Below are positions 1-5,234 of a stretch of 5,417 nt of DNA, one piece after another. The DNA is taken from positions 1 to 5,417 of the forward strand of contig CALAMD010000124.1 in the NCBI GenBank assembly GCA_937925695.1. The letters run 5' to 3'. Below the pieces are notes generated by a model that searched no databases, was not told the origin of the DNA, and worked only from the letters and a program-made list of their open reading frames with translations. The stretch comes from an uncultured Bacillaceae bacterium. GTDB lineage: Bacteria; Bacillota; Bacilli; Bacillales; Amphibacillaceae. Both the position numbers and the translations under genes were made by a program. Every line of letters begins with the position of its first letter. Position 1 is the first letter of the stretch.

Positions 1-180
1 GAACAACCAAAACAAGAGCAACCTAAAGTAGAACAGCCAAAACCGGAACAGCCAAAGCAAGAGCAACCTAAAGTAGAACAGCCAAAGCAAGAACAACCTA
101 AAGTAGAACAGCCGAAACAAGAAGCACCTCGAGCTGAACAACCGAGACAGGAACAACCAAAACAAGAACAACCTAAACAA
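1..180 (+). repeat. 15-bp coding repeat, 12 units (EQPKx pentapeptides)
   Basis: Twelve consecutive 15-bp units encode Glu-Gln-Pro-Lys-x, where x is Gln, Val, Pro or Ala. Units 9 and 10 are degenerate (EAPRA, EQPRQ). A 30-bp higher-order unit is also visible: a KV-type pentapeptide alternating with a KQ/KP-type one, repeated about three times with few changes. This pattern suggests expansion by slippage or unequal recombination. The array continues to the window edge, so its full length is unknown. The repeat is purely in-frame and lies inside the CAP-domain gene. Confidence 0.9.
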
Positions 181-582
181 AATCAAAATGGTCAACAATC
201 ACAATTAAATCAATTCGAACAACAAGTAATCGAGTTGACAAACCAAGAGCGTGCGAAACATGGTTTAGCTCCCCTACAAGCAGACCTAGAATTAAGCAGA
301 GTTGCTCGTGAAAAATCTCGTGATTTAGCAGTCAATAATTACTTTGACCATAATAGTCCAACTTATGGTTCACCATTTGACATGATGAGAGCATACGGTA
401 TTTCTTATCGTACAGCAGGTGAAAATATCGCAAAAGGTCAGCGTTCACCTCAAGAAGTTGTCAATGCTTGGATGAATAGTCCAGGACACCGCGCTAATAT
501 TCTTAATGGTAACTTTACTCATATTGGTGTTGGTTATGTTGAACAAGGCAATCACTGGACACAAATGTTTATTGGTAAATAA
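1..582 (+). CDS. CAP/SCP-domain extracellular protein, YkwD-like, 5'-truncated
   Basis: The frame is open from base 1 to the TAA at 580-582, giving the last 193 residues of a longer protein. An in-frame TTG at 235 is inside the CAP domain and is not a credible start. Residues 1-60 are twelve Glu-Gln-Pro-Lys-x pentapeptides (two degenerate), a hydrophilic Pro-rich spacer. After a Gln/Asn-rich linker, residues about 73-193 form a CAP (SCP/PR-1) domain. Its usual cavity residues are present: His117 in YFDHNSP, Glu141 in GENIA, His163 in SPGHRANI, and the closing HWTQMF. Known family: bacterial CAP proteins of the YkwD type are usually secreted, often with a wall-binding or LysM part at the N-terminus, and their biochemical activity is mostly unknown. 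Inference: the missing N-terminus carries a signal peptide and the Pro-rich stretch spans or extends from the cell wall. It is followed directly by a terminator, so it ends its transcription unit. Domain assignment is secure; function is not. Confidence 0.93.
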   Translation, partial: EQPKQEQPKVEQPKPEQPKQEQPKVEQPKQEQPKVEQPKQEAPRAEQPRQEQPKQEQPKQNQNGQQSQLNQFEQQVIELTNQERAKHGLAPLQADLELSRVAREKSRDLAVNNYFDHNSPTYGSPFDMMRAYGISYRTAGENIAKGQRSPQEVVNAWMNSPGHRANILNGNFTHIGVGYVEQGNHWTQMFIGK

Positions 583-600
583 AAATAGCTTTAATATGTA

Positions 601-631
601 GACCAACTCGTTAACGGGTTGGTCATTTTTT
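601..631 (+). terminator. Rho-independent terminator of the CAP-domain gene
   Basis: The arms GACCAACTCG (601-610) and CGGGTTGGTC (615-624) pair over 10 bp with one T-G wobble around a TTAA loop. They are followed by an A and six T's (626-631). It lies 18 bases after the stop codon. The form is canonical. Confidence 0.92.
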
Positions 632-714
632 ATGTTCAGTGTAAGGTTTGCTCATTTTTTTAATCCGAAAACACCTCGATTATCTGTCCTCTATATAAAT
701 AAGATTCCTCATAG

Positions 715-743
715 TTGCTCAAGAAATACATATTCGTTATATT
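715..743 (+). promoter_or_regulatory. Putative sigma-A promoter for the SRAP gene
   Basis: TTGCTC (715-720) and TATATT (738-743) are separated by 17 bp. The -10 matches TATAAT at five of six positions; the -35 is weak (TTG only). Transcription would start near 750, leaving a leader of about 30 nt before the ribosome binding site. No recognisable LexA (Cheo) box of the CGAAC-N4-GTTCG type overlaps it. Assigned by eye only. Confidence 0.45.
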
Positions 744-766
744 GAGTACAAATATGTTTTAGTGAT

Positions 767-772
767 GGGGTG
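767..772 (+). promoter_or_regulatory. Ribosome binding site that favours the second ATG of the SRAP gene
   Basis: GGGGTG (767-772) can pair with the 16S anti-Shine-Dalgarno sequence. It leaves 8 nt before the ATG at 781, an ordinary Bacillus spacing, but only 2 nt before the ATG at 775, which is too close. This supports the 781 start, as does the family's need for Cys at position 2. Confidence 0.65.
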
Positions 773-780
773 TAATGAAC

Positions 781-1452
781 ATGTGCGGAAGATTTACTTT
801 ATATGCTGATGAGGATGAGATATTGCGATCCTTTGGGTTAACTGAACCAATTTTAGATTATCGCCCGAGTTATAATATTGCTCCAGGTCAAAATGTTGTG
901 GCTGTGATTCATGATGGACAAAAGAAACGGGCTGGCCACTTACGTTGGGGACTTGTGCCATCCTGGGCTAAAGATGAAAAAATCGGCTATAAAATGATTA
1001 ATGCCCGTAGTGAAACTGCTCATCAAAAACCAAGTTTTAAACAACTAATGGCCAGGAAGAGATGCCTCATTATTGCTGATAGTTTTTATGAATGGACCCA
1101 ATCTGACCAAGTAAAACAACCACATCGCATCTCGGTAAAAAATCGACGACTATTTGCTTTTGCAGGCTTATGGGATAAATGGGAACAAGCTGGAAAAACA
1201 TTATTTACTTGCACGATATTAACGAAAGATGCAAATGACTTTATGCGACCTATCCATCATCGTATGCCAATTATTTTACCAAAAGAAAAAGAAGAAGAAT
1301 GGATTAGGCCCGAGGTCAAGCAACCAATTGAAATGAAAGAATTTTTAGACCAAATAACGAGTGAAGCGTTATCTGCCTATCCGGTCGATACGTATGTAAA
1401 TAAAGCGAGCAATAATGATGAACGCTGTATTCAACCATTAGTAAGTGAGTAG
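781..1452 (+). CDS. SRAP-domain protein (HMCES/YedK family), abasic-site DNA-protein crosslinker
   Basis: This 223-residue protein covers a full SRAP domain. The start at 781 was chosen over the in-frame ATG at 775 because the family works through Cys2, exposed after removal of Met1. Starting at 781 gives Met-Cys-Gly-Arg-Phe; starting at 775 would put Asn-Met in front of the Cys. The other catalytic positions are visible: Asn74 in NARSE, Glu104 in SFYEW and His159 in HHRMP (usually HDRMP). WGLVPSW (56-62) and the C-terminal V-N...D...I-P segment are also typical. Known family: YedK and human HMCES form a thiazolidine crosslink with abasic sites in single-stranded DNA, shielding them from cleavage; the old name is SOS response-associated peptidase. 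B. subtilis relatives are YoqW and YoaM. It has its own likely promoter and faces no co-directional partner closer than 137 bp, so it is probably monocistronic. No SOS box was seen. The family call is very secure. Confidence 0.95.
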   Translation: MCGRFTLYADEDEILRSFGLTEPILDYRPSYNIAPGQNVVAVIHDGQKKRAGHLRWGLVPSWAKDEKIGYKMINARSETAHQKPSFKQLMARKRCLIIADSFYEWTQSDQVKQPHRISVKNRRLFAFAGLWDKWEQAGKTLFTCTILTKDANDFMRPIHHRMPIILPKEKEEEWIRPEVKQPIEMKEFLDQITSEALSAYPVDTYVNKASNNDERCIQPLVSE

Positions 1453-1492
1453 GACAATGTCGGTCGTTTGAACCAACCGTGATCGGATTCGA

Positions 1493-1521
1493 TTGTTTTA
1501 CCAACTATATGGTAATATAAA
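1493..1521 (+). promoter_or_regulatory. Putative sigma-A promoter of the phosphatase operon
   Basis: TTGTTT (1493-1498) and TATAAA (1516-1521) are separated by 17 bp. The -10 matches five of six consensus positions; the -35 matches only TTG. Start of transcription would be near 1528, about 60 nt before the phosphatase start codon. The B. subtilis yfkJ operon is, as I recall it, in the SigB general stress regulon. Here the only SigB-like -10 is AGGTAT (1530-1535), with no good GTTTAA at the right distance, so SigB control is not supported by sight. Confidence 0.45.
1498..1515 (+). promoter_or_regulatory. Perfect palindrome in the promoter spacer, possible operator
   Basis: TTACCA (1498-1503) and TGGTAA (1510-1515) are exact reverse complements around six bases (ACTATA). 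The 18-bp site fills the spacer between the putative -35 and -10 of the phosphatase operon. It has no following T-run, so it is not a terminator. The position and symmetry suit binding by a dimeric repressor or activator, but I do not recognise the motif as that of a named regulator. Confidence 0.4.
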
Positions 1522-1589
1522 TAGTAAGAAGGTATAAGAAAACGTCAATAACATTTGCAGGATATGTATTTGAGAGGAAGAGGTAATAG

Positions 1590-2060
1590 ATGATTCGCGT
1601 ATTATTTGTTTGTTTAGGAAATATTTGTCGATCACCAATGGCAGAAGCTGTGTTTCGACAAATGATAGAACAAGAAGGATTAGCAGAAAAAATCACAGTA
1701 GATTCAGCAGGGACGGCCGGGTGGCATACGGGGAAACCGCCTCATAAAGGTACTCGAAAAATATTGGATCAATATGATATTTCCTATGAAGGGATAACAG
1801 CCCGTCAAGTTCGGGAAGAAGATTGGCAAGATTTTAATTATATTATTGCAATGGATGATCAAAATATAAACGATTTGTTAGCCAATGATCTAGTTAGCGA
1901 TAAGGTAGTTGTTAAGAAATTGATGGACTTTGTTGATCAGCCACCAGAAGAAAATGTTCCGGATCCCTATTATACTGGTGACTTTGATTATACGTACCAA
2001 TTGGTATCTCAAGGCTGTCAAAAGTTAATGGAATATATTAAACAAAAACATAACCTATAA
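1590..2060 (+). CDS. yfkJ: Low-molecular-weight protein tyrosine phosphatase
   Basis: This 156-residue protein has the family's usual length. The P-loop is at residues 8-15 (CLGNICRS), with nucleophile Cys8 and phosphate-binding Arg14. It is followed by PMAEAVF, the DSAGT stretch (38-42) with Trp45 in GWHTG, and the general-acid loop DPYY (Asp125). It should hydrolyse phosphotyrosine on cytoplasmic proteins. Known family: B. subtilis has two such enzymes, YfkJ and YwlE; YwlE acts on phosphoarginine, while YfkJ has been linked to ethanol stress resistance. The neighbouring YtxH-like and YihY-like genes match the yfkJ-yfkI-yfkH order, which is why yfkJ is chosen over ywlE. The start is fixed by AGGAAGAGGT (1575-1584), five bases before ATG. 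It is the first gene of an operon; its stop lies 17 bases before the next start. The natural substrate is not indicated by the sequence. Confidence 0.94.
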   Translation: MIRVLFVCLGNICRSPMAEAVFRQMIEQEGLAEKITVDSAGTAGWHTGKPPHKGTRKILDQYDISYEGITARQVREEDWQDFNYIIAMDDQNINDLLANDLVSDKVVVKKLMDFVDQPPEENVPDPYYTGDFDYTYQLVSQGCQKLMEYIKQKHNL

Positions 2061-2077
2061 CGAAGAGGGGTGACCTG

Positions 2078-2377
2078 ATGGGAAAACGTAAATTCTATAC
2101 AGGAATAGTTTTAGGTGCTGTGGTTGGTGGAATGATTTCGTTGATCAATAAGGATGCGAGACAATATGCAAAACAAAAGTTACAACAAACGATGCAAGAA
2201 ACAAGATATTATGTCAAACATCCATCTGAAGCCGTGAGAAATGTAAGGGTAAATGTTGATCAATTTAATCAAAAATATTCACGAGGTGTTTCAAGTACGA
2301 TTAATACATTAGAACAAATCGAAGAAACACTGGATAAGTTGATTAAGCATGAGCCGGAGTCCAAACGAATAGAATAG
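2078..2377 (+). CDS. yfkI: Small YtxH-like membrane-anchored protein
   Basis: This 99-residue protein starts with a short basic stretch (MGKRK) and one membrane-spanning, Gly-rich segment at about residues 7-24. A long, charged, helix-forming tail rich in Gln, Lys and Asn follows, probably with coiled-coil character in the last 30 residues (NTLEQIEETLDKLI). This layout is that of the YtxH family, whose members are often stress-induced but of unknown function. The strong GAGGGGTGA site (2065-2073) lies five bases before ATG and close after the phosphatase stop, so the two genes are surely co-transcribed and perhaps translationally coupled. The place between a phosphatase and a YihY-type protein matches B. 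subtilis yfkI. The tail contains two adjacent Tyr (residues 43-44) and other Tyr residues; whether any is a phosphatase target is speculation. The symbol rests on gene order. Confidence 0.82.
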   Translation: MGKRKFYTGIVLGAVVGGMISLINKDARQYAKQKLQQTMQETRYYVKHPSEAVRNVRVNVDQFNQKYSRGVSSTINTLEQIEETLDKLIKHEPESKRIE

Positions 2378-2420
2378 GATAATGCATGCAAGACATTTCT
2401 AGATAGATGAGGGATAGGTA

Positions 2421-3248
2421 ATGGACAAAGTGCTTGCGTTTGGCAAACTGTTAACGAAACGAATAATCCAAGTTGATCTATTCGGACTTTCCGCTCAACT
2501 CGCCTATTTTTTTCTCTTATCACTGTTTCCGTTTTTGATTTTTCTGTTTAGTTTGTTAGGTTATTTTCCGGTAGATGAACAGGCATTACTAGAGTTTATT
2601 GCCATTTATGCACCTGCTGATATTATGGATTTGCTTTCGAGTAATGTCAGTCAAATCGTGAACAAGCCCAGCTCGGGCTTGTTATCAGTCGGTGCGATTG
2701 GTACTCTATGGTCTGCCTCAAATGGGGTCAATGCAATTACCCGGGCCTTTAATCGGGCTTATGAAGTAGGAGAAAACAGATCATTTTTGAAGTCCCGACT
2801 GATTGCTATTGCCTTAACGATTGCAATGGTCCTCGTGATTTGTATTGCCCTACTATTACCTGTATTTGGGAAAATGATTGGCGAATACCTGTTTTCACTT
2901 TTTGGCTTATCAGGTTTTATCAGTGTATGGAATTCTTTACGGTGGATTATCTCTTCTGTATTTTTATTTATTGTTTTGTTAGCGCTGTATAAGTTAGCTC
3001 CACATATCGTGATTAGGTTGAGAGATGCATTATGGGGTGCTATTTTTGCAACCGTTGCTTGGCAATTCGTTTCGCTAGTGTTTTCGTTCTATGTAAGTAC
3101 GATAGGGAATTATTCTGCTACATATGGTAGCTTAGGTGCTGTTATTATGTTAATGATTTGGTTTTATTTATCAGGAATCATTATTATCGGTGGCGGAATC
3201 ATGAACGCAATGATTCATAAAATAAGAACTGACAAAATGATAAACTGA
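2421..3248 (+). CDS. yfkH: YihY/BrkB-family integral membrane protein
   Basis: This 275-residue protein has about six hydrophobic segments (near residues 28-50, 84-104, 126-150, 173-191, 205-228 and 237-263). Family signatures are visible: LAYFFLLSLFPFLIFL near the N-terminus, ITRAFNRAYEV (106-116), and the closing YGSLGAVIMLMIWFY region (235-249) before a Gly-rich membrane segment. Known family: YihY/BrkB (UPF0761) proteins were once called ribonuclease BN, an assignment later withdrawn, and their role remains unclear; a transport or envelope role is usually proposed. Length and position match B. subtilis YfkH. The ATG at 2421 follows GAGGGATAGGT and comes 43 bases after the YtxH-like stop with no terminator between. 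It is the last gene of the operon, followed by a strong terminator. Family is secure, function is not. Confidence 0.9.
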   Translation: MDKVLAFGKLLTKRIIQVDLFGLSAQLAYFFLLSLFPFLIFLFSLLGYFPVDEQALLEFIAIYAPADIMDLLSSNVSQIVNKPSSGLLSVGAIGTLWSASNGVNAITRAFNRAYEVGENRSFLKSRLIAIALTIAMVLVICIALLLPVFGKMIGEYLFSLFGLSGFISVWNSLRWIISSVFLFIVLLALYKLAPHIVIRLRDALWGAIFATVAWQFVSLVFSFYVSTIGNYSATYGSLGAVIMLMIWFYLSGIIIIGGGIMNAMIHKIRTDKMIN

Positions 3249-3319
3249 TTTCTTGTTTGAAATAAACGATTTAATTTTTTTGTTAATTTCGTTCTTTAAT
3301 ATTAGTATTTGAAAGTCAA

Positions 3320-3351
3320 CCCTTAGTTAAGATTAACTAAGGGATTTTTTT
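3320..3351 (+). terminator. Rho-independent terminator of the phosphatase operon
   Basis: CCCTTAGTTAA (3320-3330) and TTAACTAAGGG (3333-3343) are perfect reverse complements, separated by only GA. The real hairpin is therefore about 10 bp with an AGAT loop. An A and seven T's (3345-3351) follow. It lies 71 bases after the stop of the YihY-type gene; that stretch is AT-rich and shows nothing else. Confidence 0.95.
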
Positions 3352-3462
3352 ATAGGATAATGCGACTAATACGTGTATAGACTATGTGCATCAAGCACTA
3401 TCAGTTGATTGATACAGATGGTGACTTTGTACTATAACAGGTGTAATAACGAGTCTTAGGGG

Positions 3463-3491
3463 TTGAAATAATAATATAGTACTGTTACAAT
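3463..3491 (+). promoter_or_regulatory. Sigma-A-type promoter of the amino acid transporter operon
   Basis: TTGAAA (3463-3468) and TACAAT (3486-3491) lie 17 bp apart; each matches five of six consensus positions. Transcription should begin near 3498, giving a leader of about 40 nt. That is too short for a T-box or other riboswitch. The 110 bases upstream (3352-3462), after the terminator, contain only a weak GTGC/GCAC hairpin and no gene that I can support. Confidence 0.7.
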
Positions 3492-3505
3492 GTTTATCAA
3501 TGTTT
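3488..3505 (+). promoter_or_regulatory. CAATGTTT direct repeat over the transcription start, possible operator
   Basis: CAATGTTT occurs at 3488-3495 and again at 3498-3505, a 10-bp period that places both copies on the same face of the helix. The pair overlaps the -10 element and the expected start of transcription, where a bound protein would block initiation. I do not recognise it as a CodY, CymR or other named site. Confidence 0.3.
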
Positions 3506-3525
3506 GAATGCAACAAATAATAATT

Positions 3526-3531
3526 AAGGAG
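3526..3531 (+). promoter_or_regulatory. Ribosome binding site with an overlapping ATG-stop before the GTG start
   Basis: AAGGAG (3526-3531) lies 8 nt before the GTG at 3540, a good spacing. An ATG at 3538-3540 overlaps this GTG but is followed at once by TGA (3541-3543), so it cannot start the gene. The GTG is the only start that gives the Lys-Lys and hydrophobic signal sequence. Confidence 0.7.
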
Positions 3532-3539
3532 TTGATTAT

Positions 3540-4457
3540 GTGAAAAAGCAACATTTTTTCATAACAATAATTATGATGATACTGATCATCGCTGGGTGTG
3601 GACAGTCAGACCAGCCTGATCGTGAAAATACAGAAGGTGCTACAAACTCAACAAATAATGTAGCCCAAGAAAATGATGGCGAGCCAGCTAATAAATGGGA
3701 GGAAATCCAACAAGCTGGGAAACTTGTCGTTGGTACTTCTGGAACTTTAATTGCTGCCTCATACTATGATGGTGATGAAGAAACAGAAGATCAATTGACT
3801 GGATATGACGTAGAAGTGATGCGAGAAGTCGGAAAAAGACTTGGCTTAGAAGTTACCTTTGAAATCATGGGCATAGATAGTATGTTACCAGCCATTAAAA
3901 GCGGACGAATTGACGTAGCTGCTAATGATATTGAGGCAACAGCAAAACGCAAGGAAGAATTTAACTTTAGTGAACCATATAAATATTCCTATACAACGAT
4001 GGTCGTTAGAAAAGAAGATAATTCTGGGATCAACTCTCTTGAGGATTTAAAAGGGAAAAAATACGGTGGTGGTGCAACAACGATATTTGGCCAAATTGCT
4101 GAACATTTTGGTGCTGAAGTTGTACCTTACGGGAATGCTCCGAATGAAGCCTACTTACGAGATGTACATAATGGGCGAACAGATGTGGTCATCAATGATT
4201 ACTATTTATGTAAGTTTGGTGTCGCAGCCTTTCCGGAGTTTGATATTCATCTACACCCAGACCTAAAATTCCACCCCACCGAGCAGGCAATCGTTATTCC
4301 AAAGGGTGAGGATGAACTAACGGAGAAGATTAATGAAGCGTTAAACGAAATGCGTGAAGATGGGACCTTGTCAGAACTAGCGATTAAATTTTACGAAGAA
4401 GATGCTTCACAAAAGCCAGAAGAAGAGATTGAAGAAATTGAAGGATTGGATTTATAG
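3540..4457 (+). CDS. Amino acid ABC transporter substrate-binding lipoprotein (family 3)
   Basis: This 305-residue protein begins with a lipoprotein signal: MKKQ, a hydrophobic core at 6-18, and lipobox IAGC with Cys20 as the lipidated residue. An Asn/Asp/Glu-rich linker (21-52) follows, then a family-3 periplasmic-binding-protein domain (about 61-286). Recognisable parts are KLVVGTSG (61-68), the TGYDVEVMREVGKRLG helix (87-102), GRIDVAAND (122-130), the ligand-binding Arg region near 137 with FSEPY (143-147), and NGRTDVVIND (211-220). A Glu-rich tail (287-305) is extra to the domain. It should be anchored on the outer membrane face and deliver a polar amino acid to the permease encoded next; the substrate cannot be read from the sequence. 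It resembles B. subtilis YckB, paired there with permease YckA, but this rests on memory and gene pairing, so no symbol is given. Its stop codon forms part of the permease ribosome binding site. The GTG start is explained under the binding site entry. Confidence 0.93.
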   Translation: MKKQHFFITIIMMILIIAGCGQSDQPDRENTEGATNSTNNVAQENDGEPANKWEEIQQAGKLVVGTSGTLIAASYYDGDEETEDQLTGYDVEVMREVGKRLGLEVTFEIMGIDSMLPAIKSGRIDVAANDIEATAKRKEEFNFSEPYKYSYTTMVVRKEDNSGINSLEDLKGKKYGGGATTIFGQIAEHFGAEVVPYGNAPNEAYLRDVHNGRTDVVINDYYLCKFGVAAFPEFDIHLHPDLKFHPTEQAIVIPKGEDELTEKINEALNEMREDGTLSELAIKFYEEDASQKPEEEIEEIEGLDL

Positions 4458-4460
4458 GAG
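4455..4460 (+). promoter_or_regulatory. Permease ribosome binding site overlapping the upstream stop codon
   Basis: TAGGAG (4455-4460) uses the TAG stop of the binding-protein gene as its first three bases and lies 8 nt before the permease ATG. The overlap implies a single transcript and probably translational coupling of the two genes. Confidence 0.75.
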
Positions 4461-4468
4461 CAGATACA

Positions 4469-5158
4469 ATGAACCTCAATGGATTTGATTTTGGTGGTTT
4501 GTTTGATGTTCAACTAGCATGGGAAAGCCTACCGTTCGTCCTCGGTGGCTTACCCATGACCTTATTAATATCGTTTGTTGGCATGGGCATCGGTTTAGTG
4601 CTCGGTACCATTTTATCCTTAGCGAGAAACTCCAACCGGTGGTACTTAGATTGGCCAGCCCGTCTTTACATTTCATTTATGCGGGGTACTCCGATTCTTG
4701 TGTTTCTATTTATTTTATATTTCGGTTTACCGATTGTCGGGATTCAATTTGACAATATTACGGCAGCTTGCTTAGGTTTTGGCTTAAATAGTGCCGCCTA
4801 TATTGCCGAAGTGAATCGGGCATCCTTCAATAGTATTGATAAAGGTCAGTGGGAATCTGCTAAAGCCTTGAATATGAGCTATTGGTTAACAATGCGAAAA
4901 ATTATTTTTCCGCAAGCATTTCGGATAGCGATACCACCGTTAACGAATGTATTTTTAGATGTCGTCAAGGCAACTTCATTAGCAGCGGTGATTACGATCC
5001 CTGAGCTATTTCAAAAAGCACAAATAGTGGCAGGAAGAGAATTTGATTCCATGACCTTGTATATTTTAGTCGCCTTTATTTATTGGCCAATGTGTGCGCT
5101 GATTGAATGGTTCCAACATTATTTGGAAGCACGAAATAGTAAGTATGTAGCCAATTAA
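4469..5158 (+). CDS. Amino acid ABC transporter permease (HisM/GlnP type)
   Basis: This 229-residue protein is of normal length for the family. It has about five membrane segments (near residues 22-52, 66-92, 97-113, 160-180 and 194-214). The motif RGTPILVFLFILYFGLP (72-88) is a hallmark of polar amino acid permeases, as is LNSAAYIAEVNRA (106-118). The cytoplasmic EAA loop, which docks on the ATPase, is at 129-148 (ESAKALNMS...IIFPQA). It differs from the usual EAAxxxG...I-LP in having Ser130, Asn135 in place of the conserved Gly, and Phe147 in place of Leu. Together with the binding lipoprotein it should form an amino acid importer. The next gene would normally be the ATPase, but none begins in the remaining 259 bases. 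The B. subtilis YckA/YckB pair also, as I recall, lacks an adjacent ATPase, and this protein looks YckA-like. The ATG follows TAGGAG by 8 nt. Confidence 0.94.
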   Translation: MNLNGFDFGGLFDVQLAWESLPFVLGGLPMTLLISFVGMGIGLVLGTILSLARNSNRWYLDWPARLYISFMRGTPILVFLFILYFGLPIVGIQFDNITAACLGFGLNSAAYIAEVNRASFNSIDKGQWESAKALNMSYWLTMRKIIFPQAFRIAIPPLTNVFLDVVKATSLAAVITIPELFQKAQIVAGREFDSMTLYILVAFIYWPMCALIEWFQHYLEARNSKYVAN

Positions 5159-5179
5159 TACAGTTGACTGTTGTTGCTT

Positions 5180-5214
5180 GTCGTTTTAGGCAGTACGCTG
5201 TACACGGGAACGAC
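5180..5214 (+). other. Imperfect inverted repeat between the permease gene and the tandem array
   Basis: GTCGTTTT (5180-5187) can pair with GGAACGAC (5207-5214) over six Watson-Crick pairs plus two T-G wobbles. It encloses a small GTAC-GCT-GTAC hairpin (5193-5203). No T-run follows, so it is not a standard intrinsic terminator on this strand. A further small ACAG-TTGA-CTGT hairpin lies at 5160-5171. These may be RNA structures at the operon end or part of the unit that carries the repeats. Confidence 0.3.
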
Positions 5215-5234
5215 TCAACGCATCTAAACTTTGT

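Noticed and set aside
748..765. LexA (SOS) box upstream of the SRAP gene, suggested by the family's old SOS-associated name
   Set aside because: Only a GTTTT half-site matches; the partner half of CGAAC-N4-GTTCG is absent at the needed distance.
1460..1498. Terminator after the SRAP gene
   Set aside because: The CGGT/ACCG and ATCG-GATT-CGAT pairings are only 4 bp each and the following TGTTTT is short and overlaps the putative -35. A weak terminator cannot be excluded but is not supported.
1316..1696. Two short minus-strand open frames (1316-1504 and 1505-1696)
   Set aside because: They lie largely opposite well-supported SRAP and phosphatase coding sequence, show no recognisable domain, and look like shadows of those genes.
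2269..2523. Minus-strand open frame opposite the YtxH-like and YihY-like genes
   Set aside because: It overlaps two confident genes and shows no family motif.
3371..3440. Riboswitch or T-box leader ahead of the amino acid transporter
   Set aside because: The segment lies upstream of the likely promoter, its best hairpin is only 4 bp (GTGC/GCAC), and the leader after the start site is about 40 nt.
4066..4266. Second plus-strand frame inside the binding-protein gene
   Set aside because: It is fully contained in a confident gene and has no recognisable features.
4476..4752. Short frames on both strands inside the permease gene (4476-4676 minus, 4519-4752 plus)
   Set aside because: Both are contained in the permease gene and read as out-of-frame shadows without family motifs.
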